Below, one piece after another: positions 23,349 to 24,001 of a stretch of 24,001 bases of DNA. The notes beneath the pieces are model-generated. The model was given only the letters and a program-made list of their open reading frames with translations, did not search any database and was not told the origin of the DNA. The stretch's first letter is position 1. Each line of letters starts with the position of its first letter. The stretch spans positions 1-24,001 of the forward strand of contig CALINF010000178.1 in the NCBI GenBank assembly GCA_938045215.1. The letters are read 5' to 3'. Source of the stretch: an uncultured Halieaceae bacterium. GTDB lineage: Bacteria; Pseudomonadota; Gammaproteobacteria; Pseudomonadales; Halieaceae. The position numbers were made by a program, and so were the translations under genes.

Positions 23349-24001
23349 CTACGTCGTCAGCGATCTAAGCAAATTTTTGTAATCTTCTCGCATATCGGAG
23401 CTGGTTTCACGAAGTTCCTTGATTTTACGACATGCGTGCAAAACTGTCGTGTGATCTCTTCCCCCAAAACTATCACCAATTTCCGGCAGGCTGTGGTTGG
23501 TCAGCTCCTTGGCCAATGCCATTGCGACCTGACGGGGCCTGGCAACGGAACGACTGCGTCTGCGGGACATAAGATCAGCGATTTTGATTTTGAAATACTC
23601 CGCCACTGTACGCTGGATGTTGTCGAGACTGACCTGCTTATCCTGCAGAGCAAGCAGGTCTTTCAGGCTCTCCTTGATCAGATCTATGTCTATCGGTCTG
23701 GATGTGAAGTGAGCGCTAGCTATCACCCTCTTCAGCGCACCCTCTAACTCCCGTACATTTGATCGCACGCGCTGGGCGATAAAGAATGCTGCATCGGGCG
23801 GCAAATCAATTCTGGCTTGCGTTGCCTTTTTCATCAGAATCGCCACCCTTGTTTCAAGCTCCGGGGGCTCCACCGCCACGGTAAGACCCCAACCAAAGCG
23901 CGACTTGAGGCGTTCCTCGAGGCCATCGATCTCTTTCGGGTAGCGATCACAGGTCAGGATCATCTGCTGTCCGCCCTCCAACAACGCATTGAAGGTGTGG
24001 A
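23349..24001 (-). CDS. dnaA: Chromosomal replication initiator DnaA, 3' part
   Basis: C-terminal ~217 residues of DnaA; the gene continues past the right edge (the frame is open to 23999). The visible part starts in the AAA+ domain at HTFNALLEGGQQMILTCDRY. It contains the box VII segment RLKSRFGWGLTVAVEPPELE with the arginine-finger region and the sensor-II segment VRELEGALKRV. The DNA-binding domain IV follows: RRRSRSVARPRQVAMAL and the signature GDSFGGRDHTTVLHACRKI that reads DnaA boxes. The C-terminal tail after the signature is about 20 residues. It heads the dnaA-dnaN-recF-gyrB set, so oriC is probably close, most likely upstream of dnaA and outside this window. Confidence 0.98.
   Translation of the reverse strand, partial: HTFNALLEGGQQMILTCDRYPKEIDGLEERLKSRFGWGLTVAVEPPELETRVAILMKKATQARIDLPPDAAFFIAQRVRSNVRELEGALKRVIASAHFTSRPIDIDLIKESLKDLLALQDKQVSLDNIQRTVAEYFKIKIADLMSRRRSRSVARPRQVAMALAKELTNHSLPEIGDSFGGRDHTTVLHACRKIKELRETSSDMREDYKNLLRSLTT

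Overview
The window looks like the oriC-proximal part of a gammaproteobacterial chromosome. Minus-strand dnaA (cut at the right edge), dnaN, recF and gyrB lie in the usual order. At the left edge plus-strand glyS (cut) and gmhB point toward them. From memory, pseudomonads have the same convergent arrangement (dnaA-dnaN-recF-gyrB facing gmhB and glyS). Two 16-bp parS-type centromere palindromes inside recF fit a Pseudomonas-like or Cellvibrionales/Halieaceae-like lineage; genus cannot be decided from this sequence. No tRNA, rRNA, CRISPR array, insertion sequence or phage gene was seen.

Layout. 1-2136 (+): glyS 3' part and gmhB, almost touching. 2238-3752 (+): rmuC. 3907-4827: two convergent unrecognised genes (174 aa on +, 113 aa on -). 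4828-5091: a spacer with a perfect CRP/Vfr-type palindrome. 5092-16083 (-): a compact chemosensory operon of the Pil-Chp (type IV pilus) kind. In transcription order it reads PilG-like response regulator, PilI-like CheW, PilJ-like receptor, ChpA part 1 (N-domain plus Hpt), ChpA part 2 (Hpt, kinase core, CheW, REC), ChpC-like CheW, and a 134-aa protein of unknown function. 16084-16385: a 302-bp spacer with repeat and dyad elements. 16386-18322 (-): two overlapping genes, an AAA+ protein with Fis-type helix-turn-helix ends that has lost the sigma-54 activator hallmarks, and a 203-aa protein with a possible XRE-like segment. 18521-24001 (-): gyrB, recF, dnaN and dnaA.

How it fits together. The chemosensory genes should form one signalling array: receptor, two CheW couplers, and a kinase split over two polypeptides passing phosphate to a PilG-like regulator and to the kinase's own REC domain. 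No CheR/PilK, CheB/ChpB or PilH gene is present here, so adaptation and phosphate drain are either absent or encoded elsewhere. The degenerate AAA+/Fis protein and its coupled partner sit directly upstream on the same strand and are the best candidates for a local transcriptional control unit.

Most unusual for this region: the split, slimmed-down ChpA with a ~690-residue acidic linker; the pseudo-activator with tandem Fis-like HTHs; the diverged receptor tip; and placement of the whole cluster between gyrB and gmhB, close to the centromere-like sites. All functional statements are read from sequence motifs; no database search was possible.
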